64,000 nucleotides of DNA from Ehretia macrophylla (Eukaryota > Streptophyta > Magnoliopsida > Boraginales > Ehretiaceae), in the NCBI GenBank assembly GCA_037974665.1, contig CM075783.1, positions 46,027,318 through 46,091,317 of the forward strand, read 5' to 3'. Under the pieces are notes generated by a model. It ran no database searches. It was given only the letters and a program-made list of their open reading frames with translations, and was not told the DNA's origin. Below, piece by piece: positions 33,901 to 47,469 of the stretch (within the stretch, counting starts at the first letter, position 1; every line of letters starts with the position of its first letter). A program made the translations under genes and the position numbers.

Positions 33901-34952
33901 CACTAATGCCGGTTTGTTTGCTACTCGGCCATGTTATTGTTAACTGTATTCTCTCATGTGTATAGATCATAAACTCTAGAAGTATCACACAATATTTCGA
34001 GTCACTTTATTTACTACTTATTGATTTCAAGATAAAAGTCCATATTTGTTAATATGCTATTAGAGTCAGGTTTTTGAACTTCCCTGACTACATCCACATT
34101 TGACTACACTCTCTAAGGAGAGCACAATGGCAGAGCAGGCAGACGTTCATGAGTCGGTAGGACTTTAACTCATCCCATTGACTCTAGAAATAAAAATATT
34201 AAGAAATGAGTTGGAGTTGTATTTTTAATATATTTTTAAATTGAAAAATCAATTTAATCCCTAATAAAAAGTATTATTTATATATGCACTCACTTAACAA
34301 TAATCTTGAATCTGCCTTTAACAGATTGGGATGTCAGACCAATGTGTTTCATTTCGATTTTCATGCTCCAAACTAGTAGACAAATGCAATCGACTATTGC
34401 TTTGAAAATCTAGCTAGGTAATTGGAACATTGATCTAATATTAGCTATTTGATTGTGCTATGATCATATCTCGTACAGGGTACCTCTAATCGAAGAATTG
34501 GTATCTGCCATGTGTCTTTTACTATAGGAAAAAGATCAAATTAGTAATAATCATCAACAATTTTTACACATGATGAAAGAATAATTATGTTACTTTACAT
34601 CATATGATTTAAGACGTTTCCATCGTCTCTCATATCAATTAAACATGCTTTAACCTTTTTATCTTTTTCTGCATTGCCGCTTTTGCAAGCAAAGGCCCTT
34701 ATAATGGGCAAAAGTTTTTTGCTTTTCCCTATGGATATAATTTCTTTAAACTTGACAATGATGATGATGCACCAAGATTTAGCTAGTATTTTAGAGGACA
34801 GGATGGTGTCTAATATCCCTCACTTTTTCAAGCTACATATATAGAATGATTATCCATGAAAGAAAGTGCATGAAATAAAATCCTGAAGGTCAATGCAAAA
34901 AGCAGTGAGTAGAGCTAGCTCTGTACGTTTAAACAGGTTATCAATTGTAACA
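30964..34952. other. AT-rich intergenic DNA
   Basis: No gene was recognised. It includes a G homopolymer cluster (32520-32562), and promoter-like pyrimidine-rich sequence around 32700-32800 (two copies of gatccctatctctt at 32742 and 32755) without a convincing coding start. Confidence 0.45.
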
Positions 34953-35156
34953 GGTGATCAATGTGGGAGAAACACTATTAATTCTTCTTATGATGTGTGA
35001 TCAGGATTAAAGTTAATTGCAATAGGTGATCAATGTGGGAGAAACACTATTAATTCTTCTTATGACGTGTGATCAGGATTGAAGTTAATTGCAACTGGTG
35101 ATCAATGTGGGAGAAACACTATTAATTCTTCTTACGACGTGTGATCAGGATTGAAG
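34953..35156. repeat. 72-bp tandem repeat, 2.8 copies
   Basis: Copies begin with ggtgatcaatgtgggaga at 34953, 35025 and 35097, exactly 72 bp apart. Each continues with aacactattaattcttctta and gtgtgatcaggatt. Copies differ at only a few positions, so the duplication is recent. The phrase aacaggttatcaattgtaac just upstream resembles the start of a decayed further copy. Confidence 0.95.
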
Positions 35157-37587
35157 AGACTGTACTATTAAATATGGGCAACGTCGATAACCCAAACTAA
35201 GAAGTTCTTTTGATTGTTTCCGTGAAATAATTTGGAAATTTCAATTGAACCCATGATCAAAAGATTGCTTTAAAAGTACCACAAAAGGTATTCTAAATTC
35301 TATGTTGTTATTGCATTGGGGATTGGGCAAGTTAAATATAGTATTATATGCTTGCACACAACAATTTCTATAAAGTAATGTTTTCTTAATTAGGATAACT
35401 AAAAGGTAATAAGATTGTTTTTTGGTACAATGGAAACCAAAATTATGATTTGAATTTGAAATTTTTTCTTACAACAAATTGTTACTCCATCATTACACCC
35501 AAATAGTTGGTATTGAAAGTAATCAAGTTTTCTATTTCTTCTAAATATATAACTGCTGATGTTTTAAATCAATTCTCATTACGTACTACTCCAACATTGA
35601 TAGCTTCATCTTCATGTGTGATAAACATAAACAACAATAAGCTTTTCATGATCAGTTTGCCCTAGAATGGCCACCACGGGGAGCAGACCAACATGACCCA
35701 CAAACAATCAAACTTCGCGTACTCACATATATATATATATATATATACACGCAGATGATCAGTGTATGGGAGTAACTGAAAAACGCACACAAGCATTCAA
35801 ATTTGTAGTATATGCTCTCTGCCTACAAAGCTGACAAAACTCGCTGAACACTCCATGCGCCATGCACTCTCTCAGACTTCTATAAAACTCCTACCTCCCC
35901 CTCCCACCCCGGCAAAAAAGTATAGGTAAAAACCTAGTTTTACTTCAGCCCCTCAATGACATGTGCGTGGACTGACATTGCTACTCATTACCTCATGTGC
36001 ACATGCAAATTTCCCACTAATCCCCCCGCCCCCCCCCCCCCCCCCAACCAAAAAATAGAAGAACAAATTAAGATTAGGACATTGGCAGATTATTATTATA
36101 CAATTATTTTAAAGAATATTTCCCCGGTTTTGACTTTCTCTAGAGGAGCAAAGGCGTTGGAATCACATGATGTACTAGCTAGAACACTATATTTTGGATT
36201 AGCACATCCTTGTATATGGAAGAGTTACAAATGATGATATTGATGACGGCATGATGACGAGATTAAACAACCCATCCTTTTTTCTTCTTTTTTTTTTAGC
36301 TTTTTTAGTCTGAATTGCTCACTATCTACTAGAAAGTGGAGAAGAGAAAAAGCAAAACAACTTTCTCTCAAATGAGAAAACATGCACATCAGAAAAAGCT
36401 ATAATACGTTTGGATGAATGGTCCCTCCTGATGGACTATATATGTGGTAATTGAGTTCCATGATATATATATATATATATATATTATAGCTGCATACAAA
36501 TATTCTTTCTCGTCATATAAGCATCCCATGCATTATGATTACGTGACTGGTCATTACATGCTCTCAAAGTTGTATGATTCTTTCATGAAAGGGAAGCTTT
36601 ATATATTCCATTGATGTTATGGTTGGATCTCAAGGGTCAAGACTAGTGAATTGATCATCCTTTTTGGGTCCCACCAAAATGGAAACACCAATCGATCTCT
36701 GCCAGATGACTTTCACCATACGTGTCCCGTTAATTCACATTAGCGAGCCATGATATCAAGCCATTTTTTTTTTTTTTTTTTGGCCAATATATCAAGCCAT
36801 TGACTAAACACAATTTTCAGTAAGAAGAACAATGATATACTATGATGTCTTCAGTTGTTTCTCTCTTTTCTCTTTTTCTTTTATTCTTTCTTTTTTGACA
36901 GGATCAAATTAGAAAGTAGATGCTATTCTACTTTTTTTTGGGTATTAAATGTAGTGGGCAGGTACATCAAGATTTGATGGAATGGCCAAATTATAATTTA
37001 TTTCAATTAAAAGTTTTAAATTCAAACAACAACTTCAACTTCTATTAAAGTAAGTATCTGTCATTTTTTATTATTTCTATAAATGAAAATGTTGACCTAT
37101 AGCCATTTTAATGGGTAAATGACATCCAAATTAACTTGGTCATTTCTATAGTGAAAGTTATATATATGATTACTTGTACTATTCTAATTAAGTTTGTCTT
37201 GTTTATGTTAACATAATTGCTAAGCTTTAGCCTTTTTTTTTCTTATTTTCTAAACATTCAAGTGCAAATTAGCCATATTGTTAGGTTTACCATTCTCACA
37301 AAGCTATGGAAAGTGATTTCATGATTTTTTTGCGAAAATTTCCTTTTGAAGAGCTTAGATCAAATATTACTTCACCAATATGTTTGTGCTTTTCTATAAA
37401 ATTGCACTCAACGAGCATTCTCAATATTATAGGTAAGTGCTTTGGAACAATATTACAAATTCTCGTTGACGACTTAAATTAATATTGATGTATAGATATT
37501 AATTATGTTTCCTTTCCTCGGCTTTGGAAGAAATTGCAATTATTTGTATTTTTCTATATGGAATCATATAATTTCTATCCCACTAAA

Positions 37588-37624
<37 letters not shown>
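35157..37624. other. AT-rich intergenic DNA with microsatellites
   Basis: TA runs lie at 35728-35747, 36463-36483 and 37589-37624, a C run at 36025-36047 and a T run at 36764-36781. A TATA-like ctataaaactcctacc at 35880 could belong to a promoter, but no reading frame with support follows. Confidence 0.45.
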
Positions 37625-37724
37625 NNNNNNNNNNNNNNNNNNNNNNNNNNNNNNNNNNNNNNNNNNNNNNNNNNNNNNNNNNNNNNNNNNNNNNNNNNNN
37701 NNNNNNNNNNNNNNNNNNNNNNNN
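37625..37724. other. Assembly gap, 100 N
   Basis: Exactly 100 unknown bases directly after a (TA)n run. A round 100 usually marks a gap of unknown size, so distances across it are uncertain. Confidence 0.99.
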
Positions 37725-38101
37725 AAGAAAATGTTAGATTCAGATGTTATCCAGCCTTCTCTTTCTAAACTAGAATTTGATGTCCACATTTTCTTTGTCT
37801 TTTTTAGGTAATTAATCTCATATACAGGAAATTTTAATTGATTATTTCCTTCTCCCCAAGAATGTAAGAAGATTCCATAAATGACTTTCCCTAAGTACGG
37901 AATTTATATGGGGTTTCACATGCTTCTCCTAGGCTCTTTTTTATAAGGCCGCCGAAAGAAATTAGTTAGGCATGATCTGATCGAGTAATGCAGTGAACTA
38001 AGTTTAAGACAAAGACAATCCCTATATGATAGTGGTTGTTGTTTCTCCTCCGACTGGCCCTCCCTCACCCCGCATCCTAGTGCCCACCTCAAACCACAAC
38101 C

Positions 38102-38132
<31 letters not shown>

Positions 38133-41100
38133 AAAAATTATGTATTTATTCGCATTGGGGAAGAATATAATGTTCAATGATAGAAATCACACATTTTGAT
38201 GAGATAAATAGCTTGTTAGGACTATCTATAGAAAAAACATTTCGTAAGGCATAATGTTTGATGGAATTGAAGTTTTTACATATGGTAGAGATCACACGCA
38301 TTTAGATGAGATCAATAGTTTCTCTTATATCACCAATGTTGGTAACTCGTTAGGTATATCTTAGAGATAATTCATGTCTAATTATCGATTGTCCTTGATC
38401 TATCCCTCTAGAAACTATATATACAAGACTATTCATTTTCTTATTCGAAAGGTATCACACACAGAAAGCTTTCTCCTAAATGAAAAAAAAAAAAAAAAAT
38501 CATAAATAGAAAACAAAAGAAATTTACCATCTTTTTCTGAAATTTATAAATTTTTAAGATCGTCCTAGGATAGCATTTGCAACCTCTACGATCTTAGTTT
38601 GTGCAAATGATTGATCTTGTTTGTAGGTAAGGGCCTATAGAATAAATAAAAAGGTTGTAGATTTCAGATATTGCTAGTATCGTAATTATGAAGCAAAAAG
38701 ACAATTACCTGCTAATCATAAGATGTGAACATTGAGATGATACTTTCCATGTGCATGCATGAACAAACAACAATTATATGATGGAGAATTTCTATATAAT
38801 GCTCATGTCACCTAGTTGGTAGGAGACAAGAAGGGGCTGCTCATGGAAAAGTATTATTATTTTCTTGAGATATTGTTTTTATGTGCATTAACATAAAAAC
38901 AAAGAAAAAAATCTACCATGTCCAGTCTCAAAATATGTGATGTTAAATACTGAAACTCTGAGATTTGAAAATGAAGAAGAATTTAGCCATTTGGGTAATA
39001 ATATAGTTTCTGGTTTGTCACTGAAGCTGTTTAATTATGTTAATTAAAATTGACTATGAGAAATTCACTTCTAATGTAGTTTCATAGTTAAGCTTTATAT
39101 TTAGTGTGGAGAGAAGCAAAGTTCATATTGTATTCTCATGAAGAAAATGAAGATTTAGTAAAGCTCATTACGGATAAAACAAATACCAATATGCTTGCTG
39201 TTTTGGTCATTTGGTGTCAGATGTTTTAGACGCTTGTTTCTTCCATATTTTTGAGTTTAGCTCCATGTAACATTAATATGTTACGGCTGAAATATAGAAG
39301 AATTTAAATTTTATGATTTCTGGTAATCAATTCCGGCATGTCAAAGGGACATGATTATGAACTTCTTGAAAATATATATAAAGTGTAGCTTCATCTAAGA
39401 AATGATCCTCAAGCATATTAGTTGGAAAAAAGGGAACCAGTACGCTACATGCTGACTTTTATTTTTATTAGTCGCTGTGGTTGTAGAAAATATCAAGTGT
39501 AGCTTCATCTAAGATATATAATATTCCCTGATCTTCTTGAAAAATTTATGTTAATTGATCCCTTAAAACTAATACATCAAAAGAACAGCTGTGCTGGATA
39601 GCCATGAAAAAATAATCGATTGAACCTTCATCTCATTTTGCACAAAATTTCTAAATTATTGAATGTTGACGTCGTCTTATTCGTTACTCGTTACGTAGAA
39701 CAAATAAATAAATAATAAAAATACAACTGTCTAAAAATAAATAAAATTTCAGGATATAAGTAACTTATCCTGTAAGGATGTATTATATTACCTGAAACAT
39801 TCCTTCATATATATTTAAAGATTGAGTTAAACTCCTCTTACCATGATAATGCCTGCATATAATTCTGTTGTTCCATGACCTTCATACCGTGAAGTTAGGT
39901 GAAGAGAAAACGATAGTATCTTACTTATAACAATTCTTCTCAAATAAAATATTTGTATGCAACAACCAAGAATGTCTTTATAAAGTAGATTATCGCCTAA
40001 TAATATTGTAATATATATGAAGCTTATTAGGAGATATAATGGCACCTAAACATGCTCTTGTACATGTTTGTATATAATAATTCATAATAACATATATATA
40101 TATATATTGTTAGTGAAGTCAACCTTGTGGCATCAACCACAATAACGTCCTTGGCCATGTATTGACGGCATAGGTGACTAAGTCTTTGTTCCATGCACAT
40201 AGAGGTTCATGTCCATGCAACCAAGATTTCCTGCCCAATTTCACTTTTCACACATGCAAGCAAGTAAACCAATCATTGGGTTTATAAGTGCCTAAGAACA
40301 CGTGCCTCGTTCTTATTTTACTTTTTCTTTGAGTCACAGAATATTAGGTATGAAATGTGGAAGTCGCAAAGTAGGGGCGTGTTACACTTTTCATTAAGAA
40401 AGTTATAATTCTCACTGAATTTAATTTCAAATATATTCTTTTTCATTAGAATTATTTGGTTTTTATAACTTCACTAATTCTAGTATTTAAAATCACTTAT
40501 TCTTTACTGATAAAAATATTTTAAATTTGACCCGTGACAAAATAATATATAGATGGTGATTTTGTGTGTTATAGTGTTTTTTATAACCCATATGTTTATC
40601 TCTCTCTCTCTCCTCGCAAGGAGTAGAACATGCATGAAACAAAACTTTAGGATGATTTGGTATCAAATTTGAACCCTTTTTTTGGGTTTCTAATTGTATT
40701 CATACTAGGCAGGCAAATAGTATTCGGTAATTTGTCATGATTAGCAGGCCACTATATATAAGTAGGAAGCACTATATATGTAATGATCAAAGCAGGAAAG
40801 CAAAAGATGTCTTTCATGAGGGGCAAGTAGTCTCTCCCTTTCTTCTTTTTTATATAAGTTTAGAGAGTGCATTGACTTTAAGATGTAAAAACGTCTCAAC
40901 TTTGATTATCTAGGCATTGTTGACACTCTTTTTTAACAGAGAAAAGATTGATATTAACACAACGAAATGATATTGTAGGTCCACCAAATACGTGGACCCT
41001 GTCATTCTCAAACACCATTCTTGCATGCGTTGTTGCTCCATGGTTTCGTCATGCTTTCGCTTGTATTAACTCAGCTCTAGTTTTTGATTTACAAATTTTA

Positions 41101-42055
41101 TGTAGGACCTTAACCATCTTTTCTCATGGATTGTGATAAAAAAAAAAAAAAGAGCCATTGAAAACCCTTTAAGTGGTGCACTTGATGGAATTAAATAGAC
41201 ACTATATATCGTCTCAACCACAACCAACCAAAAATATTCTGTACGTGACAATAATTTCATTTTTTCACGTTGGAGGAAAGAAATCTTGTAACCCATCTTT
41301 CATGTGTGTTCTTCTCTGTGTATGACTCCTTTTTACGTGTATTCATTGACCTGTGACTCATATCAAATCAAGTCACACGTGAGTGGTAGTGTTAAAATAT
41401 ACACTTATTTTACGTCAAAAATCATAAATTTCAAACCACCTTGTAAGATCCTGATAAAAATTAATCTTTTAACACCAATTGAGTTTAAGAAAGAATCATA
41501 TAATTTTTAACATGTATATAATATCAAGTTGTCGAAAAGAGACAAAGGGAAAAGTACTATCATGTTAGGGAGAAAAACATATATATGAATATGAACGATT
41601 CTTATGTGTGTGAATGATGTAATGCATGCACAATAATATATATATATATATACTAATGCCTCCTGTTTATCCAATATATATATATATATACACACACTAA
41701 GCTATAACAACCCTTTGTTGATTAGGGCAACAAAGAAACGACTTAAGCAAAAATATGCTGTTGCCATGATTTATTTGGTGTTGGAAAGATCATTAAAAAT
41801 AACATAGTATATCATACTTAACATAGAAAAATACTTAATAAAAATAAATTCTAGTGCTTCGTGGGATAATGTTGACCTTTGCATTACGGTTCATGAAATA
41901 GAAAGCAACGTGAATAAGACGTGCATGAATTGGTATTTGAAAATTGGAAAAAAGATATAGAGAAAAGATAGTGCCGATTCCTCGCCGTACTTTTGGGTAC
42001 GCGTCACCTTTTTATACATGGGCTTTTATATATTCTTTGTTGTTATACATTCTTT

Positions 42056-42087
<32 letters not shown>
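37725..42087. other. AT-rich intergenic DNA, no recognisable gene
   Basis: This stretch has a C run followed by an A run (38100-38137), TA runs at 40089-40107, 41634-41651, 41673-41690 and 42058-42088, and a short repeat gtgtagcttcatctaaga at 39384 and 39496. No coding block with family features was found on either strand. Confidence 0.45.
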
Positions 42088-42093
<6 letters not shown>

Positions 42094-42488
42094 AATTTCA
42101 CACTTAGTCCCTATTGTTTATTATATTTTTTAAGTTGGTCCTTAATATTTTAAAAGATTTATAAAGGTCCCAAATATTTATAAAGTGATTTAAAATAATT
42201 CTTATTGTTTAAAATTAACCAATTTAGTCTCTATTATTTCTCATAAAATTTTATTTAGTCCCCAAATAGAGATAACATGCATGAATTGAATTGAATTTTT
42301 TTAAGAAATAATAAGAATTAAATTGAATTTTTTGAAAAATAATAAGAACCAAATTAGCTAAGTTTGAATAATAAGGACAATTATAAATAACTTCTGTAAA
42401 TATTAAAAATCTTTATGAATCTTTTAAAATATTAAAGAGTATATTAAAAAAATATTTAAATAATAAAGATTAAATGTGAAATTTACCT
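42088..42488. mobile_element. Fold-back MITE, near full-length inverted repeat
   Basis: The left end agggtaaatttcacactta and the right end (complement) aaggtaaatttcacattta are inverted copies. Similarity continues inward for nearly 200 bp on each side (ttaatattttaaaagatt, attcttattatt, tttagtcc/tttaattc) to a centre near atgcatgaatt at 42279. Both flanks are TA microsatellite, so a TA target is likely but cannot be proven. No coding. The superfamily is not assigned. Confidence 0.8.
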
Positions 42489-43940
42489 TATATATATATA
42501 TATATCGTTATCATTATCTAACATGATATGGAAGTCTAAGGTATAATGATTTTTGGCTTAGGAGGAAAGTCTGAGTGGGTCCCTTAAAGATGATTAAAGT
42601 TAGATAGTTTCAATCGTGGGGTGGCCATTTTTTACATTTCGTGTATTTCCTTTGTTGCACTATGGAGTAAAGAAAAAGAGAATGTATGTGCGTATGAAAC
42701 AGAGTGAGAGAAAGAATTGATGGGATAAGTTGTGACAAAGCATGACATCTATACTATTATTTTCAAAAAGATATTCAAAATTTCGGAATTTGATATTACC
42801 GACAAATAAGATGACCCTAGTAGTATGGTACTATTTAGTCCAAAGAATTGATGGGATAAGTTGTGACAAAGCATAACACAATTTAGTCATTATAGCGTTT
42901 GGATGTATGTGCAACACTTACATCTCGAGTTCTAATTAATTAATAGACTAGTCTTTTTAAAATTTGTTTACCTTGTTTATATCTAATTAAATTAAATCAT
43001 ATTTTTTTAAAAAATAATTAAATATGTATTTAAGAATTATAACCTTGTATGAACTTGATCGACTTTTTGGGTGTTCTCCGTCATTAAAAAAATATGATTG
43101 TTCGATCTTATAGATATATGATTCCAATTAAGATGTCATGCTACCTAATTGATTTCATGTCCCCGATTGATAGTATACTGTTTGAATTTATTGCTCCTTA
43201 CTGCATTACCATTGTGTGTAATTTATATCTTGTATATAACTCAAAGTTGCTATCACTAATGGAGGTGTTTGGTGGTTGTACACCATGTGTGGGTGGTGAA
43301 AACAGGTAGAGATAACATGTAGAGGGCAACAGCTTCTACCTTTCTTGACATTGCAGCATGTAAGAGATAACATATGGAGTTTAAGATCAGACGGAGTGAC
43401 TTTGCTTCCAGACTCATCAACGATTGATCATGTTATGGTGCTACATTATGGTAGAACTGTCTAAGTCATGCAATATATATTTTTCGGTGGTTGAATTTTC
43501 ACTCATCACATATTGTATCCATCATTGTTAAATTATGAACACCCACACCCTCCTATTTTGTTTCGTTTTTCTTTTTTTTATCCTCAAGAGCTAGTGGGGT
43601 TTCATCATTTTCTTTCGCTTTTGATCCCCACTACTTTAATTTCTTTTTCCTCTCACTTGTCGATCTCTAATTGATGAGGAAGATAGTGTTGGAGATACCC
43701 CAGAACGATAATATATTGGTGTTGGGGATTCTTAGCTTTTAACTCAAATGTATTGCTGAAACCATAGGGGATTTGGAATTATAAGAGTTTTCGTCGTAGT
43801 GGATAAATTGGGAAGGTATTTACCCTGATTAATTAGTGAAAAGATAAAATATTTTTCCTGCCTTCTTCTATTACTCTCTTGTTTGTTCTATTGTTTCTTA
43901 TCTGATCTACCTCTCGTCTTTTAGAGGAGGATTATTGAAA
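42489..43940. other. Intergenic DNA with a 43-bp direct repeat
   Basis: The segment aaagaattgatgggataagt... occurs at 42711-42753 and 42842-42884 with one or two differences, 131 bp apart. No gene. Confidence 0.6.
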
Positions 43941-46102
43941 CGGGCGACGAATTTTAGTGACGATAAAAAGTACGTCGTTAAGTAGCGACGGATTTATCGA
44001 CATAAAATATTCAGTCACTGATTCGTGACGAATTAGCGACGGCCTTGTAACGAAAAACTTTATAATTAAATTTCGTCACTAATCCCTCGCAAAATCATGA
44101 CGAATTAGTGACAACCGATAGATTTGCGACGGAATAGTGACGGAATATCGAATTTTTTTTGCTAAATTCGTCATTAATTAGCGACGATTTTAGCGAGGGA
44201 CTCTCACACTTCCCTCGCTAAATCTGTCACTAATATTAATTAACGACGGATTTAGCGAGGGAAATTAGTAACAATATAAAAAATAATCAATTAAAATAAT
44301 TGTTGAGTATTGTATGTTATTGCTAAGCCTAGTAAAAAGTATAGACAAGTTGAAATTGAGCATAACCTAGGTCTAAAACATGGAATATAAAGGATTTGAC
44401 GTAATCACATGTTGTTGTCTATAATACAAACTATAAACAATTATAACTCATGTCATCCGATTTTGGTGATTCTCACTCTGAAAGTGGTTCGTACATCAAA
44501 TTAAGTTGAAAAATTCATGTTCATATTGTCAATGGACTGTGAGATACATTTTATAAGAAATCATGACTTGTAACATTTATTTTTTAAAGTAGTTGTTTTA
44601 TTTCTCTCGCTGAATCCGTCACTAATTCTAATTAGCGACGGAATATCGAGTTTCACTTGCTAAATCCGTCTCTAATTAGTGACGGATTTAGCGAGGGACT
44701 CTCACACTTCTCCCACTAAATTCATCACTAATTAGCGACAATTTTAGTGAGGGACTCTCGGGTTTCTCTCGCTAAAGCTGTCACTAATTAGTGAGGGATT
44801 TAGTAAGGGATCTTGGCATGATAATGCTTAAAGAGATGTTTTACTCCTATAATTATCTTTTTCCTTGGAAAAATAACAGCATGAAGATTATTGAGAGCTT
44901 ATCATATGTGCTTCCTTGTTGCATTCTTTATTGTTGCTAGATCTATCCTAAAGTCTTAAATAAGGGTTGGTTTTCCATTAATAGTTGTGATTTATAAAGA
45001 AATTAACAGTTTCGGGATCATGTCTTGGGTGTTATGGACATGATAGGGTGGAATTTAGTAAACTAATCTACTTTAGAAAATTTATTGAGTCATTATAAAG
45101 AGATATGGTAGGATAATTGAATTAATTTTTGTTATAGTTTATTCATTTTCAATTACGTAGTACATGTCTAGTAAGAAATCTAACATTCTTGTTTTCAATT
45201 GCGCAGTTCATATCACTTCTGTTTGCTGAAAATGTGTTATCAATTTTCCCGTGAACACGAGCCCAACACCCAGACAAATGAGATATTACGAATTTATTTT
45301 TATAGTTAAAGATTAGCTATTTCGTACAATTAGTTTTAGTTATTAACAATTAGTTATTGTTATGGTAGACTGCATTAGTTGTAGTGTGAACATTAGAATA
45401 ATTAGTTTTAGTTGTTTGTGAAACAACTTTTATTTATGTAATATAAATATTTTGTATTTATAAATTTATGTAATAATTTTTTTTAGCTATTTCGTACAAT
45501 TAGTTTTAGTTATTAACGATTAGTTATTGTTATATACAAAATATTAATAAATTAATTATTTAAAAAAAAATTATTACAGATTTAGTGACAGATTAGCCAT
45601 GGAAAATTTATGTCACTATTTTGTAACGGATTTAATGACGGACAAAAGTCCAGTACTATTTTGCAATTAATTTAGCGATGGACTTTTTTTGTCGCTATTT
45701 AGTGACGGTTTTAGCGACTTTATTACTTTTGTCGCTATCCATCACTAAATAGCGACAGATGTGATGACAAACGTTATTTGTAGGTATTTAGCAACGACTT
45801 TAGCGACTGTATTATTTTTGTTACAATCCCGTCGCTATTTAGCGACAAGTTTGGTGACGAACCTTTGCCGTCGTCATTTAGTGACGAATTTAGCAATCGT
45901 ACTATTTCTGTCACAGGCTGTCGCTAAATAGTGACGACAAGGATGATGAACCAATTCCGTCGCGAAATAGCGATGAATTTAGTTACGGAAACTCAATTTA
46001 ATGATGACCTAATTTGTGACGGTTATTTTGTGACGGAATTTCGTCGCTAATTAAATTTAGTGACAAAAAAGTATGTCGCCCTTCCCTATTTTTCTAGTAA
46101 TG
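43941..46102. mobile_element. CACTA-like non-autonomous element
   Basis: The right end, read inward on the minus strand, is CATTACTAGAAAAATAGGG, close to the CACTACTAGAAAAA termini of CACTA elements, followed by gggcgacata. The left end begins cgggcgacgaattttagtgac, the counterpart of that inner part; its outermost bases have no clear CACTA. Between them are dozens of direct and inverted copies of gcgacggattta(g/a)cgagg, agtgacg and tcgtcac(t)aa, densest at 43960-44280, 44600-44815 and 45585-46060. Central AT-rich DNA has no frame. A ~50-bp segment tagctatttcgtacaattag... is repeated at 45311 and 45487. Confidence 0.75.
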
Positions 46103-46485
46103 CATGGCGTATTTCCGAATCACTTTTATTGAAATTATAAAATGGTTTTATCTCATTATAAAATTTACAACCAAGATTAATGCAAACATCAAAATTATTA
46201 TTGAAATAAAATGGACAACAACAACCTACAAATTAAAAGGCAAAAAAATCATTGTAAGTCTTTGACACTGGTGTTATGTTAATAAAAGAGACTTCAACAC
46301 TCAAGTCAATAATTGAAAGAAGCGAATATGAGTGAAATGTAAGAAATATGTAGAGTCTTAAATGGTCATAGTTTTGGCAGGGGTAACTAAGATGAAAGCT
46401 TTGAGAAAGCAAAGAAACTAACACAATAGTTTGTGTATGGTTATAGTGATTCTACGCATGTTTGGTAAATTTTTAGGAACAACTC
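46103..46485. other. Intergenic DNA
   Basis: AT-rich. Nothing recognised. Confidence 0.5.
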
Positions 46486-46919
46486 TAACCCCTTGTTTGG
46501 ATTGTCCATGAGAAAGGAAAGGAAAGTAAGGTAGAGGAAGAAAAATAAATGAAAGGAAAGAAAAATAAATCTCTTATTTGGATTGCAAAAAAAATAATAA
46601 GGGAAAGGAAATGAAAAAAATTTACAATTTTTTGTTTGGATTGAAAAAGTAAAAGAAATGAAAGAATAATTTTAGATGAAAAATATAACCATAGAAAAGG
46701 TTAAAGATAAATTAATCTTTTCATACATTTTACTTTCTAATCCCTCTATTTTTTACCCCAAATTAAAAGGATTGTAAAATCCTTCTTATTAAAGAAAATG
46801 AAAAATCTCTTCAAATCTTTTATTAAATCTCAAAATGCAATACAAACAAAGGGAATAATTCCCTAATCCCTCTCCTTCTTTTACTTTCTTTTAAAAAGGA
46901 CAATCCAAACAAGCTGTAA
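46486..46919. mobile_element. Tourist-like (PIF/Harbinger) MITE
   Basis: The element body is 46489-46916 (428 bp). Inverted ends are ccccttgtttggattgtcc and ggacaatccaaacaagctg. It is bounded on both sides by taa (46486-46488 and 46917-46919), the target duplication typical of PIF/Harbinger. The interior is purine-rich on the left (gagaaaggaaaggaaag) and pyrimidine-rich on the right, so it can fold back. No coding. Confidence 0.88.
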
Positions 46920-47469
46920 ATGAGCATGATGGACAATTATACCAGACTCAAACGTTCCTTTCCCAGAAGCATTTGGTGATCGGTTAACTGAAGACTAAAA
47001 GATGAATAGGCTGTACAAATTACTCGATCTGTGAATAATATAGGCTGCAACCTACTTGTGCAGGTCTAGCCCAGTTTAGATAGGCCCCAAGCCTTTCCCT
47101 CCTTCTCAAGAGCCATCAGCCATTTGTTTGACGCAAAAAATTGTTATTGGCCCAAATACCATTGGGCAACGTACATAAATGTGGTCCTTTTTACTTCATG
47201 TTATGGGCTTCACTATCTAATACAGCATATATATAGACGTAACAGTTTCATTATTTTGGGCCAAAAGAATTCTTCCTGTTGGATCCCAAAACACACACAC
47301 ACACACACACACACAGAGGATAAAAGAAGAAAATAGATAAAAGAAAAACTTGATACATTGCGGTTTGGCTCTTATCAGATTAACCATCCTCAATACTATG
47401 TCTAATCAAAGAAACTAAGCCCAAAAATACAAAAACGGATATCAAAAACTTCAGGAAGGAATAACCATT
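46920..47469. other. Intergenic DNA with CA microsatellite
   Basis: An (AC)n run of about 13 units is at 47290-47315. No gene. Confidence 0.6.

Noticed and set aside
34953-35156. CRISPR-like array
   Set aside because: The 72-bp units are continuous with no unique spacers, and the genome is a plant.
37505-37789. Frames across the gap
   Set aside because: They consist of unknown bases and TA repeat.
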